From the NCBI RefSeq assembly GCF_003711515.1, contig NW_021167082.1:1001310-1065309 (forward strand): DNA of 64,000 bases, given 5' to 3'. Position numbers and translations under genes: made by a program. This DNA comes from Sodiomyces alkalinus F11. Lineage: Eukaryota > Ascomycota > Sordariomycetes > Glomerellales > Plectosphaerellaceae. The notes below the pieces were generated by a model. It did not search any database and was not told where the DNA came from. It saw only the letters and a program-made list of their open reading frames with translations. Below, in pieces: positions 21,880 through 34,137 of the stretch. Position 1 is the first letter of the stretch. Each line of letters starts with the position of its first letter.

Positions 21880-24800
21880 CTACAACCCCACCGTGACCGT
21901 CATGTTATTGCTCAGAACGAGCAGGATCGGTGGCAGTTCGTGACACAAAACCTCTACGTTGGACAGGTACTCCACACTCGCCTCCTCATCATGGCACGTC
22001 CCCTCGCTGGGGATGGGCAGCGTGGTAAGGAGCACGGCCGTCTCGTTGCTCTGCGAGCGCATCAGCTCGTTCAAGATGAGGTGCTGGGCCCGGCTCGGGA
22101 GGTCGTTGAACGAGAGCGCCAAGCCCTGCGTAGAGTATGGCGATCCCTCCTCGTCCTCCTCCTGGGGCCATTGCGCGCCAAGCCGGTACCGCTCCAGGAT
22201 ATCCGACATGTTCAGCTGCACGTCGCTCCCGTCTTCAATGTCGGAAAGCACCGACGATTTGCGCGACCGCGACGGCGGCTCCGCGAACGTGATGGTGGGT
22301 CCAGATCCGTCGCCGACCGATACCTTGGGTTCGGGAACCGGTCGGCTCGAGAATCGGCCGGCTGATGACTGTCTCGAAAAAGCAGGCCGTTCAGCTCGGG
22401 ACGGCGCGGGCTTGGACTCTTCGGCAAACATGATGGTGGGGCCTGCAGTGTCCTCCACCGTCACCTTGGTCTCTGGTACTGGACGGCTGGAGAACCGAAC
22501 GGTCGACGACTGACGGGACATGGCTGGCCGTATCGGGGTTACGGTGCCGGAATCGTCCCGGCATGAAGCTGGTTTGGGAAGGTCGGGGAATGCCTCAGCA
22601 CCGAGTATCCTTGGAGGAGGATGGAACGTCTTGGACGAAGGGCTTCGGGAGAGCTTGGCAGCTCCGCCAGGACTTGACTGCCTCGTGCCACTATCCCGGG
22701 CTTGGCCTTGGCTGCCGTGGGCGTGCTGTGATGATCCGCCCTGCAAAATATCCGCGGGTGTCGGTGCTGAGACTGTGCCGTAAGTGGTCGACATTTCCCC
22801 AGGGTGATGTTCCCTTGTCCGTCGGTCCCGGCCTCGTCCATTTGAGAATGCACTGCCCAGGGTCTCGACGCTGAGGCTTCGTCCACCTCTGCTGCCCGAC
22901 AGGAGTGGGCGCCGGACCGGTTCAACCCCTTGCGCCTCATTTTCACTGTGATCGCTCAGGTCGTCGCCGCCATATTCTGTATCCGACTCCGATTCCGAAC
23001 TCGACTGCCCTTGATCGTCGTCGCTGGGAATTCTACTCTCAATGCCTTCCTCCCCTTCGAAGACCTCGTCCCCGAGGTGAGACGTATGAATACCCATGCT
23101 CACGCCCAACCGCACGAATCTGGACACCGTGGGCTTTCTTTGCAAGTCACCGAGGTCGATTGTGCCCGACAGGCGCCTGGGATTGGCCTCGTCCACCGGG
23201 ACATGAGGGTTGAAGACCCCCGCTCGCCCCGCCGTCGATTCGATGATGTTGGCAAGATGCGTCAGATCTTGCGCCGAACCCGTAGTCGACATGCGGCCCC
23301 GGAATGTCTGCAGTTCACCCCACCAGTCCTCGTTCCTAAGGACCTCATTGACCACAGCCTCGTTCTCTGCATCGTCGGAGCGCCCATTGATGATGTACTC
23401 GTAGGTTTTGAGCTCGCCGCATGCCAGCCAGAAAACGAGAATCTTGGCATCAAGCCTCAGCTTGTCCAGAAGAGCCTTAACCCTAGCGTGCTCTTCCGCC
23501 ACTTCGCTTTCGTATTCGACGAAAACAATGACCCGGAGTGTGTAGACGCGTTTCCAGGCCGGCACCGTGTGGAGGATGTATCCAAGCTGCAAAATCAGGG
23601 TGTCTACGCGTGTGGTCAGCTCGTGTCCGCATCCCTCGACCTGTATGCCGGTTGCCAAAGAAAGGTCTTACATGTGTCAAAGTTCGTGGTCAAGAAACTC
23701 TTCCCATCGGAGAGCACTTCGGCGGACATCTGGATGGGCCAGAGGTCGATGTACTTTTTGGTATTTGTTCCGTCCGGGCGGGGAGTCTCGAGGTTCTGGA
23801 ACCCCTTGCCCACAGCTACGTTGAGTTTGTGTTTAAGGGCGAGATCTTCTAGCATGGTCATGTAGTTAGTAACGCCCATCATGTCTTCGGTCCTGATGAC
23901 GTCTGTCGGCAGAGTCCCCTCCAGCAGACGCGCTGACGTGTCGCCGCGTCTTCGTTTCGAAGCGGCAGCCTTCCCCTCCCTCTTGGGAACTGGCTTAGAC
24001 GGCATAGTGGGTGACATGGGCATCTCGGGAACGCGGACGGAGGGGCGGGATTTCCTCAAATCATCCATGTTGTAGAACCCTATCACGGCAATGTTGGGAC
24101 GCATGCCACCAAGTCCCGCCGATAGGATCAGGTTGCGGATGCCCCAGTTGATGGAAGGAGACATGGTGAGCTGGACGAAAGCCTTGATCCTGGATGATTC
24201 GGAGATGTACTTGGTCCAGGCTGATTGCTGGAGTCTTGCCTCCTGTACGCCGCTGTCAAAGTCGTCGGTGACGATGACATGTCCAAGAATGTACAAGGAC
24301 CCTTTCTTCATGGAATTACAGAACTGGATCAGCCTGGTTTGGTTCCTGGGGTTGTTGATGAGTAGAATGATCTGCGGCCGCCAGAATTTGATGTGCTCCG
24401 GACGCAAGCGGAGCAGGTATTTGCGGACTTGGTGATAGATCAAGTTCTGCGAGACGTCGCCCCATTGCTTGGGTGGGCTGAGATAGTGGATCAGGGAAAA
24501 CAGGAAGACGAGCAGGCAGACGGCGAGGGCAGCGTAGGTCCCATTGATAAAGAACATGGCAATGGCCGACATGATACTTCCAGCAAATGCAGTCTGCCAG
24601 CTGAAGAACTTGAATGCGGGCCTAAAATTCGGTGCCGATCCTATCTTGAGCAAGAAGCAAGCAAGATTCATGACGAAGAAGGTCATCTGATAACCCATGG
24701 AGATGAACGTGGCAATCTGGTTCAGATTGGCCAACATGGCCACCTGGGCAATGGCATAGGTGATGACAACAGCGTAGAGGGGATCTTCCGCTTTGCCCGT

Positions 24801-26017
24801 GTCCTGAACGACATCGGCCAAGCCGGGTAGGAGCTTATCCTTGGCAAGGGCTATCATGAGCTTGGCCGCACCCGTGAGAGCGAGAACGGCGGAGACGAAG
24901 GTGACGGCGACCTCACCGGCCAGGATGAGGGGCGGATAAAGATTGGTGAGAGAGATGATGCTGGGGTTTTGAAGGAGAGACTCTCGGGTTGTGCTCGCGG
25001 CCAGAGAGAAGACGACGACGAGATAGGCGATGAAGGTGGTCAACATGGCCCACAGAGTGCCCTTGGGAATGGCCCTGCTGGGATTGCGCAGATCGCCGGA
25101 GAGAGAAGCGCCGGCAAAGATGCCCGAGGTAGCAGGAAAGAGAATGCCGAACAGGTCGCGGAAAGTCTCAAGTCCTCGAAAGCTGTCTCCCTCCGTGTCG
25201 GGGGCGAAGTTCCCGACGAGAGTCCCCAGATTAATACCGGTGAAATCAAGGCCGAGAGAGTCATCCCGGAAGGGTGTCCTGAAGAGGGTCGAGGCAGGGA
25301 TGCTCAACACTGCGATGGTAAGAACAACAAGCAAGGCATTGCTGGCTCGACTCAGAATACCGCTCCCACCCAGCACGATGCCAGTGCAGACGAACAAGGC
25401 GGCAGTCTGTATGCCATAGCCAGTCCAGAAACCCTGAGGGAAGACATCTCCCACATAAATCCTGATGCAGTCGATGAGACCAACGACGTTCAGAGCCGCG
25501 TTCAAAACCTGGGCCAGGTAGAAGAGCACGCCGATGGAGCCACCGAATTCAGGACCGAGAGAGCGCGAGATGAGATAATAGGCGCCACCGCCTTTGACTT
25601 CACCGTTGGAAGCAATGGCGGACAGCGAGAGTGTCGTCAGAAAGTTGACGAAGTATGCGGTGAGGAGTAAACCTGAGGGTTCATAGTTCATACCGGGCCA
25701 GAGAGTTAGTCTGGCTTTGATATGTACGTGTAAGGGCAGCTTCGTTTTCCCTCCTTGGTGGATTGGGGGAGCTGAACCGCCCCAGTCCTGGTGGTTAAGG
25801 GGAAGGGAAAGGTTCTTGGGGGAGAAGACAAACCGATGATGCCAAGGAGGCCAACTTGTCCGAGAATTACGCCAAAGCGCAGAAACATGAGAATGCTGAA
25901 GATGTTTAAGCAGACGGGGATGTAGACTCCCGAGACCACACCGAGCTTGGTGGCAGGCCGTGTCTGCTCCATAGTAGTGGAACTGGACCGCCGTTTGGCA
26001 TCGGTAGACCCAGGCAT
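21880..26017 (-). CDS. VHC1: vacuolar cation-chloride cotransporter (SLC12 family, VHC1-like)
   Basis: Membrane cotransporter coupling K+ (and/or Na+) to Cl-; the yeast homologue Vhc1 acts at the vacuole. Three exons: 26017-25834, 25672-23672 and 23603-21880, giving 1302 residues. Intron 1 uses donor GTTTGT, branch gactaac and acceptor CTCAG. Intron 2 (68 nt) uses GTAAGA and GCGTAG, with branch gctgac. Both junctions restore family sequence: LGIIG meets GLLLTAYF, and TNFDT meets YTLILQLG. Signatures include MFLRFGVILGQVG (TM1), NGEVKGGGAYYLISRSLGPEFGGSIG-type TM2/3 sequence and an amino-acid-permease core of about 12 helices. A long cytosolic SLC12 C-terminal domain contains VFVEYESEV, then a disordered insert with a duplicated segment, and ends NNMTVTVGL. 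Confidence 0.93.
22286..22537 (-). repeat. duplicated segment inside VHC1 exon 3
   Basis: Two adjacent units of about 110 bp (22427-22537 and 22286-22398) encode near-identical peptides. Each contains SRQSS, RFSSRPVPE and a GPTI(M/T)FAE block. Both lie in the disordered part of the cytosolic tail and carry Ser-rich RQSS sites of the type that AGC kinases phosphorylate. Confidence 0.8.
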
Positions 26018-27490
26018 TTTCTACGCTGGCTGCTATGAGAATCCCTGGAAATCGAGTGGGGAAGGAGGGCGAGCCACGGAGAACGGATAACCTGGCCGAG
26101 GAGATAGATTATAAGGGACAGTCTCCCGACCGCTTATGACAAATTCTCCGCCGTGTCCTCATACCACATAGTGCCTGCGACGTTCGTTATACAGGCCTGC
26201 GAGGCCAGAAGCAAGTGGGTGTGGTGAGAAGGCGGAGGTGAGGACGAAGGGAGAGGAGCGTGGTGTTGGAAGTCGGGCAGCTCTTGATGTGCCAGCACCA
26301 GGTGAAGGCTTCGGACGCCCAAGCCAAGGAAGGATAATTTGCCGGCTGGGCAAGAGACCACGAGGCAAGTTCGAGGTCGTGACAGAGGACAGACGCGCGA
26401 CGAGAGGCGAGAGACGAAAGACGAAAGACGAGAGACGAGATGGTCACCCTTGAGGCTAGCAGTCCAACACGGCCAAGACCTGGAGATCCGAGGTCGATGA
26501 CTGGCAGAATGTGTGTATGAGTCGAGTACGGAGTAATTACCAGAAAGCGAAGGGACTGCGGATGAACGCCAAGGATTAACCACAGGGTGCTGAAGGTGAG
26601 TTGAACATCAGTGGAGTTTGGGGATTTGTGGTTGTGTTTACAGAGGAGGGGCCGTGCTACGAAGGGACGACCGTGCCATGGCTAAGGTAGCTCCGTACCT
26701 TACCTAGGTACCTAAGGTACGAGGCTCTGTATTTCGTACAAAAGTCGCCAAGTACCTCAAGATGCGATCACAGGGGTCCAACAAAGGGAGCTACAAAGTG
26801 GGGGGTATCGGGGAGTACTCCGTACCTAAGGTAGGAGGCGGTGGCCTGGTGGGCAGTGGTTGCCTGTACATCGTAACATGGCACGTACGTTGTAGGTCGT
26901 ATCCATGCAAAAACAAAAACCACCAAAAAGACAGTAAAGTCGGGCAAGGAGGACAGGAATGAGGGGCCAAAGGGAGACACAGATGAGAGGGGCAACGTCA
27001 GCCAAGACCCTCCAATCCAGCTCACGAGATCTCCGCTGCTACTTCGTGCATACCACCGGCCCTGCAGGCTGCAAAGGGATGACAGGGACTCGACTCGGGA
27101 GTTGCAGTCGCACAACATTGATTTCCTATCTGCCAACCCCAGAGAGTATGACGTGGGGAAATGGAAAGGAGGACATGAACGAGGCAATGTAATTACAAAG
27201 GGCCCCGAAGAAAAGCTTGGGATCGATCCTCGGGTTCCCTTGAGCTGAAGGGGGAGCTGGGTGTGAGATAGCATATACGAAGGACAGTGGAGTGGTCATC
27301 TCATTCTCGGCGTTTGGTATGAGAATATAGCACATAAAGCTCGGATACCGTACGAAAGATCAGGCAAAGATTCTCATTTTCTCCACTCGATATCAAGAGT
27401 TCGCCGCGAGTTTTCTTAACTTGAGAGAATAATTGGTTAGGAATGTCTTTGGTGCCGGCCTGTGTCCCTGTGTCCAGTGTCTCTCCTTTA

Positions 27491-27522
<32 letters not shown>

Positions 27523-28577
27523 AAACAGGCAGCCTGGCGTTTCCATGACTTTCCCGTTTCTAAACGTTCACCGCCACGGGCGTTAAACGGTGCAATCACA
27601 ATCTTAATATGGACGTGAGTAGTAAACCGGCAGTACACGTATTACTTCGTAGTTCCTTTCCCTCAGTGCGGACCTACCTCCCAGACTCCTACGGAGTACC
27701 TACCTTAGTTAATAATATACGCTCAAATGGTAGGTAGCTGGGGAATCTGATGTGAGACCACACCCTGCCCCCATTTTAGTAATTTCTTGTACATTATCAT
27801 CCGCACACACAGATATCTAAGGCAAGGTACAGTGGGTGAGCAATAATTTAGGTATATTTCAAAGATCCAGTGATTCGTTAAGGTACTTTTGCAAGATAAC
27901 ATGGTTTTGCCCTGGTAGAAAAGTGTTCCCCAAAAGCTTCGAAACATTCTAAGGTATCCCGAAACTTTTGCTCACTTACTGTACGGTAGCTACCTTAGAA
28001 TCTGGCTACCTGATTATTAGTGCTAGGTAGTTCCGCCCTATCGCTAGGTACCTCCGTCAACCATAGCCTGTACACTACCTTAGTAGGCACCCAAGGCAGC
28101 TTAAGCCGCCGTGCTGACCCGTACCGGTACCTGAGTACAAGACGTTGATCCTGTAGAACCAAGCCTGGCACAGAGTCACAAGACCTGCGTCCAACCTTCC
28201 GCGCTCACGTCACGGGCCCGGACGCCTATCAGCCAAACACGAGCTCGTCTTCTTGTCAAGTGTCTCTGGTCACGATAACCTCTTCCAAATCCTATCTTTA
28301 CCTTACTGTACATACCAAGTTTGGTAGGTATATCCAACCCCCCCTCCCCCTTTTCGTTCGGCAACATCACAGCTCTTCCTGCTTCGGCCTCTCTGATAAC
28401 GGAGCCCCAGCTCCCCATCTTGACTCGTTGCTAACCAGATATCCGTCTTTTCCCGAAACAGGCTTATCACCACGCGGCATTCCAAGCCTCTATCTCGCTC
28501 CTCTGCCTTTTTCCTCCCCCAGAGATAAGGGATAAAGAATGGGATAAGACCTTCTCAATATCTTCATCGACTTCAGA
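26018..28577. promoter_or_regulatory. 2.56-kb divergent intergenic region between two vacuolar transporter genes
   Basis: Upstream region of VHC1 (-) and the amino-acid transporter (+). It contains a purine GARACG-type tandem run (about 26391-26442), the hexamer repeat (27491-27522), palindromes TAGGTACCTA (26705-26714) and TACGGAGTA (26527-26535, 26816-26824 inverted, 27691-27699), and a CT-rich leader before 28578. I see no gene in it. Confidence 0.5.
27491..27522. repeat. (CTGTCC)n hexanucleotide microsatellite
   Basis: Five perfect copies of CTGTCC plus a partial one, in non-coding DNA. Confidence 0.9.
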
Positions 28578-30962
28578 ATGGCCTCCCCTTTCCGAGACCC
28601 CGTCAGCATACCTCGTTCCGCCTCACCCACATCCTTTCCCGCCAGGCAGTACTCGTCTACCCCGCGATCTGATGTTACCGCCCGGTTAGCCGCCCCAGTA
28701 TCCTCCCAGCACGTCGGTTCGCCCTTAGCCGGCCATTCGATTTCGGGCACTCCAGTGCCGCGGTCCACCGATGGTCCCAACTCGAGCAATACCACGCCCT
28801 TAGCCGGCGCCGAAGGGCCAGGAAGCTTCGCCGCGAATGGCCCCGGAATCTCTGCCCTGGCAGCTGCCCTTTCCAACTCGATCGGCGTCTCTCCTCCCAA
28901 GTTTGGCACGCCGCCCGTTCGCTCAGCGACTCCTCCCGCCCAACCCGGCTCCTCCGGCGCCTCTGCCCACCAGGTTTTCGGGAGCCCGCACACGAACTAC
29001 GGCTCCTTCGACTCGCGTAGCCGCAACAACGCCGCCGTGTACGAAGACCCCGAGATCGTCAAGCGGCATCTCGTCCTGCCCTCGGATATCACTTCGGAAG
29101 AGTCCAGCGTGGTGGATGGCGCCAAGGGCAAACAGCCCGCAGAGGTAGCCGGCGCGGGGCTGCACGACGAAGAGTTCTCCAGTCTCCGTCTACAGGGCGG
29201 CGATGTCACCCGCCCCATCTACAAGTGGACCGAGGCCGAGTCGAGGAACAAGGTGCAGCGGAGCAAGAGCTTCAGCGTCTCCCGCCCGGGACCCGAAACC
29301 GAGGTGCTCGATATCAATGCGATCAGAGTACCGGGCGGGTTCAGGAGGAACTACCTGAGGCGATCGGCCAAGAACCCGTCGGCTGATCAGAACAGCTCGG
29401 AGACCGGCGAGGATTCCCATCATCCGAGGCTGCTGACCTCCAGTTTCCTCGAGTTCTTGTCCATCTATGGCCACTTCGCCGGCGAGGAACTGGAGGAGGA
29501 CGACGAGGCCTTGGGTCCGGGCGAATACTTCTCCTCCGGTGCCGAGGGTGACGAAGAGTACGATTCGGACGAAGGGAGCGAGGATGACCGGGAGCCCATG
29601 GAGGATAGCGCCCTGTTGACGCCCTCCCGTCGGCGGCGGAGGCGGAAGCCGCGTGGCGGCAGTGGCACGAACAGCCCAATGGGCGCGGCTCTGCTCCTGC
29701 TCAAGTCCTTTGTCGGTACCGGTGTTCTATTCCTCCCACGCGCGTTCCTCAACGGCGGCATGCTCTTTGGCAATCTCGTTCTCCTTGGTGTGGCGGCCCT
29801 GAGCTACTACTGCTTCGTCTTGCTCGTCACTACGCGCCTCAAGGTCGAGGGATCCTTTGGCGACATCGGAGGGATACTCTACGGCAAGTGGCTGAGGACC
29901 TTGATCCTGTTCTCGATCGTGCTGAGCCAGATCGGCTTCGTCGCGGCGTACATGGTCTTCACCTCGGAAAACCTGCAGGCTTTCGTCCTCGCTGTGACCA
30001 AGTGCGAGACGGCTATGGAAACCAAATGGTTCATCCTGATGCAGATGGCCATCTTCATGCCCTTCTCCCTCCTGAGGGATATCGAGAAGCTCAGTTTCAC
30101 CGCACTCATCGCCGACGCATTCATCCTCGTCGGCCTTGCGTATCTCTTCTACTACGATATCCTCACCCTGAGCACCAATGGCCTGGCCGACATCATCATG
30201 TTCAACAAGGACAGCTGGACCCTTTTCATCGGCACCGCCATCTTCACCTTCGAGGGTATCGGCCTGATCATCCCGATTCAAGAGTCCATGTCGCACCCCG
30301 AGAAGTTCCCTCGCGTCCTGTTCGTCGTCATGATCATCATCACCGCCCTCTTCACCGTCATGGGCGCTGTCTCTTACGCCGCGTACGGCTCGAAGACGGA
30401 AACAGTCGTTCTGTTGAATTTGCCGCAGGACAGCCGACTCGTCAATGGAGTCCAACTCCTGTACTCGGCCGCCATCATGTTGTCGACCCCGCTGCAACTC
30501 TTCCCGGCCATCCGCATCACCGAGAATGGCCTGTTCACAAAGAGCGGAAAATACAACCCGTACATCAAGTGGCAGAAGAACGTGTACCGTTTCTGTTTCG
30601 TGCTCATGTGTGCCGCCATCGCCTGGGGCGGCGCCGACAACCTGGACAAATTTGTCGCCCTCGTTGGCAACTTTGCCTGCATCCCGCTCGTTTTCATCTA
30701 CCCGGTAAGGGGGTTTTTCTTCTTTTTTTTCCCCACGTTACAATCCAGAAAAGTCATAGTAGACAGCTGCTGACAGGAACCATAGCCCTTGCTTCACTAC
30801 CGTGGTGTCGCGAGAAACCGGTTCTGGCGAGTGGCGGACGTTGTTCTCTGTGTCTTTGGCTTCGTGGCCATGGCATATACAACGACCCTGACAGTTGTCA
30901 GCTGGGCCAGCGGTCCCTCTGGACCGACCCTTCCAGGACACTGTGATCCCAAGGGGCTTTAG
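28578..30962 (+). CDS. vacuolar amino-acid transporter, AAAP family (AVT3/AVT4-like)
   Basis: Proton-coupled amino-acid permease, probably exporting amino acids from the vacuole. Two exons, 28578-30704 and 30786-30962, give 767 residues (donor GTAAGG, acceptor CCATAG, branch gctgac). The first ~370 residues are a cytosolic, Ser/Pro/Gly-rich region containing FGSPHTNYGSFDSRSRN. A very acidic stretch and the basic run RRRRRRKPRGG come next. The permease starts with SPMGAALLLLKSFVGTGVLF, the canonical AAAP first helix, and about 11 helices follow. FEGIGLIIPIQESM is helix 6, and the last exon supplies the final helix (VLCVFGFVAMAYTTTLTVV). Reading through the intron would end the protein early. 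The exact AVT number is not resolved. Confidence 0.9.
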
Positions 30963-31737
30963 AAGTGGAAGCTATAAAGCTAGGAGACCCGAGCGCCCTA
31001 CATACCCTATAAGAAGAAAGATGGCAACCTGATTGTTGACATGGATTCATCTCTACCTTACCCACCTAGACGAGAGACTTGCGTGGATTGTTACATATCT
31101 ATGGAGGCGTCAAGGCAGATTACCTGACGAGATTTGGGTTGTCTGCGGTGATGTTATAGATTGTTTTTGGATTGTTAGAAGTACAGGAGGATTCCTATAC
31201 CTGTCCGTATAACATTTAGACTTGCAGCAACTAGCATCTTGTCTTTTCCAATTCGATGTTTGCGTGAAGCATGTACTGTGCGACATAGTTTCGTGTTGAT
31301 ATAACATACTGTATGGGTATACGCCACAATTATGTGGCTGGTGAGAAATCGACCTCGACAACATTTGCCTTCTGGGTAAGCACCCTTTTCGATCGTACCT
31401 TCCTTTGGGTTTAACGCCGGAATTTCAACTCCAATTCACTTGACTGACTTCATTGCTTTCTCTTCTTGGTCCGAGTTTTACTTTACAGAGTAGATTACGG
31501 ATACATATAGTCCATGCGCCTTCCAAGTCTTGACACTGAGGTGTGACTTGAACCTCAAACTCCGGAAGATTATTCTCTCTCAAGTCGCCCCTGTCACTGC
31601 ACATTATCTGAAGTGCTCCCAAACTACTCGTCCTAGGTGCGTATATTTCTTCAATTAAGGCGTATCTCTGTCATCATAGTATGGTGCTTACACTATCTTT
31701 AGTTTAATTACGAGACGGTGTTAAATCCTTCTTCACA
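30963..31737. other. intergenic region, transporter to RPB11
   Basis: 775 bp holding the transporter 3' flank and the RPB11 promoter. AT-rich; no gene. Confidence 0.45.
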
Positions 31738-33100
31738 ATGAACGCACCAGACCGGCAAGTGAACACTCTTTTACTTATCACATACGGTGCTTCACCATTA
31801 TTCTGCCGGTATCATGGTAAAGAACATTGGCCTGTAGTTCAGGCTCTGTGTCTTTCAATTGGCATAGTGCCCTCTGCTCTTTGTCCTTATATCCTTATAA
31901 CACATACTCTTATCACAATACTGTCTGAGAGGAGAACACTGTTCCTCGCCCCTTCGACATGTCACAGCATATCACAGCATGTAACGAGACGGATGCTATG
32001 GCTGTTGAGCCACTAATGTTACGAGGCCGGGATTAACATCAACGGAGCCGGTATATAATCTCGAGGGCCCGGGCCTAGTGGGCAAGACACCTAGGCAGCT
32101 CTCTAGGGTCAGTGGCCACGATAAATGAGGGCTTCGCGGATGTCTGTAGGTTACAGGCAGTCCCCCGGACAAATAAGTGAGCAGACTGGCGGTGCCTTCC
32201 AGAATTTCAGATCATGCAACGGCCATAAGACTTGTGCGTTCGAATAACCTCCATGGTCGTCACAACGACGGCCTCGTTTCTTTGGTCTCTTACGAGCGTT
32301 TTCTTGCCTTGGCCATCCTTTTCTCTTTCCTCTACACCTCGCATCAATCCCTTAGGTCTCTCTCCTTCAGCTCTGCTGGCTCTCATAACCCTTCTCCATC
32401 ATACCACTTCTATCATACAACCTCAACCAAGAGCCCATCTCCAAACATCTGACACCATGGCACCTAACAAGGACAAGCGCCCTTTTGAGACTGGTCCACG
32501 CGTTTTAAACCAGCCTAGACCTTGATTCTTTCTACCTCGTTGTTTCGCTTGTCTTGACATATAAGGCTGACTGGCACCTTACAAACAGCTTCGAGCTCTT
32601 CCTCCTCGGCCCCGGGGAGAAGAAGATCGATGAGCGTCCCGTTGCCGGTTCGTGTTTTCCAAAGTCCCCTACTCTTTCCCATCCAACGGAAGAATAACTG
32701 ACAGCCTGACCTCGCACGTCACAGCCATGGCCAACACTTCGGACTTCCTCATCAAGAAGGAGGACCATACCTTGGGCAATCTCCTCGCTGAGCATCTCAA
32801 GATGCATCCTCAGGTTCTGATGGCTGGCTACAAGGGTGAGTCTCCACACCCCTCAAGCTCCTCGCTTCACATCACTAAATGCTGAGATAAACGTTGATAG
32901 TCTCGCATCCCAACGTCCCGGAGATGTTCGTCCGCGTCCAGACCAACGGGGAAATCACTCCCAAGGAAGCCGTCGTTAGCGTCCTCAAGGACTTGCTGAA
33001 GATGTTCTCCAACCTCTCGCAGGAGTTCATTCGAGAATTTGAACTCCGTCGCGTCGTTGAGGCTCGTCGCAATGATGACGCCAACCCTGGCCAGGGCTAG
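31738..33100 (+). CDS. RPB11: RNA polymerase II subunit RPB11
   Basis: Small alpha-like subunit that pairs with RPB3 in the assembly platform of RNA polymerase II. My model has four exons: 31738-31754, 32589-32647, 32725-32835 and 32901-33100, 128 residues (yeast has 120). Exon 1 encodes MNAPDR and joins exon 2 to give MNAPDRFELFLLG, the conserved RPB11 N terminus. The join is in frame only if intron 1 (834 nt) uses the non-canonical donor GC (GCAAGT, the GC-AG consensus). The core carries KKEDHTLGNLL and VLMAGYKVSHP. The last two introns are canonical (GTTCGT/CACAG and GTGAGT/GATAG). An ATG at 32457 in the large intron leads only to a 22-codon frame, so I did not use it. Confidence 0.88.
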
Positions 33101-33559
33101 TCTCTCCTTTGTTTTCCGGCCGTTGCATTCTCCCCCTTGGGTACCTGGTATACGGACAACTTTACACGGCGTTCGGGGTGTTCAGTGGCCTGGCAAGGCC
33201 GCGAGGGAACATGTGCATCTTTGCTACTTCATTGCTTCGTCGGAGACTGTGCTTCTTATAAGTCAGAGAGAAAGTCCGGAACTTCAGCTGTGACCTCAGG
33301 GACGTAGCATGGCATGAAATTTACATCAAGCTCCCGCATGGATTCTCTGGAACGTTTGGCGTGGTCATAATCATAAAATAGCCTGCCTGAGTCTTAACCT
33401 CATGTCGGACGCCCCCCGAAGCACGCCCTGACGGACCATAGAAGCCTACATGTCAGAAACATGATACGGCGATCGGCTTGAGATACCTTCGACCGATAGT
33501 TACCAAGGTCTCTGAAGCCGCCATCATACCCACCGATTACTCGAAAAGAATCTTGTTTC
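33101..33559. other. 459-bp spacer between convergent RPB11 and LSM5
   Basis: Shared 3' flanks; nothing coding recognised. Confidence 0.5.
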
Positions 33560-34137
33560 TCAAGAAACCGGCCCCTCGCCTCCAGGGATTAGCTACAAGG
33601 GTCGAAAGTCAGCGTCCTGAATAGTTTTTACAGCGTTAGGACCACCGTCCTTACCATGCAGATGTTGTTCCCGTTCAATAGAATCTTGGGAAGCTTAACG
33701 TGTTGACCAGAGTAGTCACTGATGAGACAAACAAAGATTAGCCCGAGCAAGTGAGATTGGTTAGTCCCGAAGGGCAACATCGGGCATGCCTACAATTCTG
33801 TGACATCTTCCAGGACCATGTCTAAAGTAGGACGTTAGCACACCGCATCTCGCAAATAAAGACCTCGGCAAACCGCTACTCACTAACGTAGTCGTCAAAT
33901 CCTACGAGAGTTCCGCTAAATTCTGCCAGACAAAGATGTTAGTCGTGGTCTCAGCATGCCGCAATGGATTCTCAGCCCGATCTAATGGTCGTACCCTTGT
34001 CGCCCTTCATGATGACCCATATCCTTGAGCCGACGCACTTGTCGATGAGCTCTGGTTTTGTGTAAGTTACTCTCCCGCCAAGTCCTCGGACAGCTAAATT
34101 CGACGGGCGTACCAAGGGGGAGTAGTTGTGTGGCCAT
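33560..34137 (-). CDS. LSM5: U6 snRNA-associated Sm-like protein LSM5, six tiny exons
   Basis: Ring subunit of LSM2-8 (nuclear, U6 snRNA) and LSM1-7 (cytoplasmic, mRNA decapping). Exons: 34137-34113, 34051-33995, 33922-33884, 33821-33794, 33718-33655 and 33592-33560; 246 coding nt, 81 residues. The five introns are 61-75 nt and all GT-AG. The spliced product starts MATQLLPLELIDKCVGSRIW, the Sm1 motif is followed by GTLVGFDDYVNMVLEDVTEF, and the Sm2 motif is LLNGNNICMLIPGG. Every junction restores a conserved Sm-fold residue, and the phases add up. Human LSM5 has 91 residues; the difference is mainly at the N and C termini. Confidence 0.93.

Noticed and set aside
29727..30497. 256-codon highly charged frame on the minus strand
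   Set aside because: Reverse reading of the transporter's membrane helices; no start context or domain.
29888..30946. 352-codon plus-strand frame overlapping the transporter
   Set aside because: His/Arg/Pro-rich out-of-frame reading of the same helices; only the AAAP frame gives homology.
32457..32525. Alternative RPB11 start at ATG 32457
   Set aside because: The frame closes after 22 codons and no acceptor joins it to the FELFLLG exon in frame; the MNAPDR exon matches the known N terminus.
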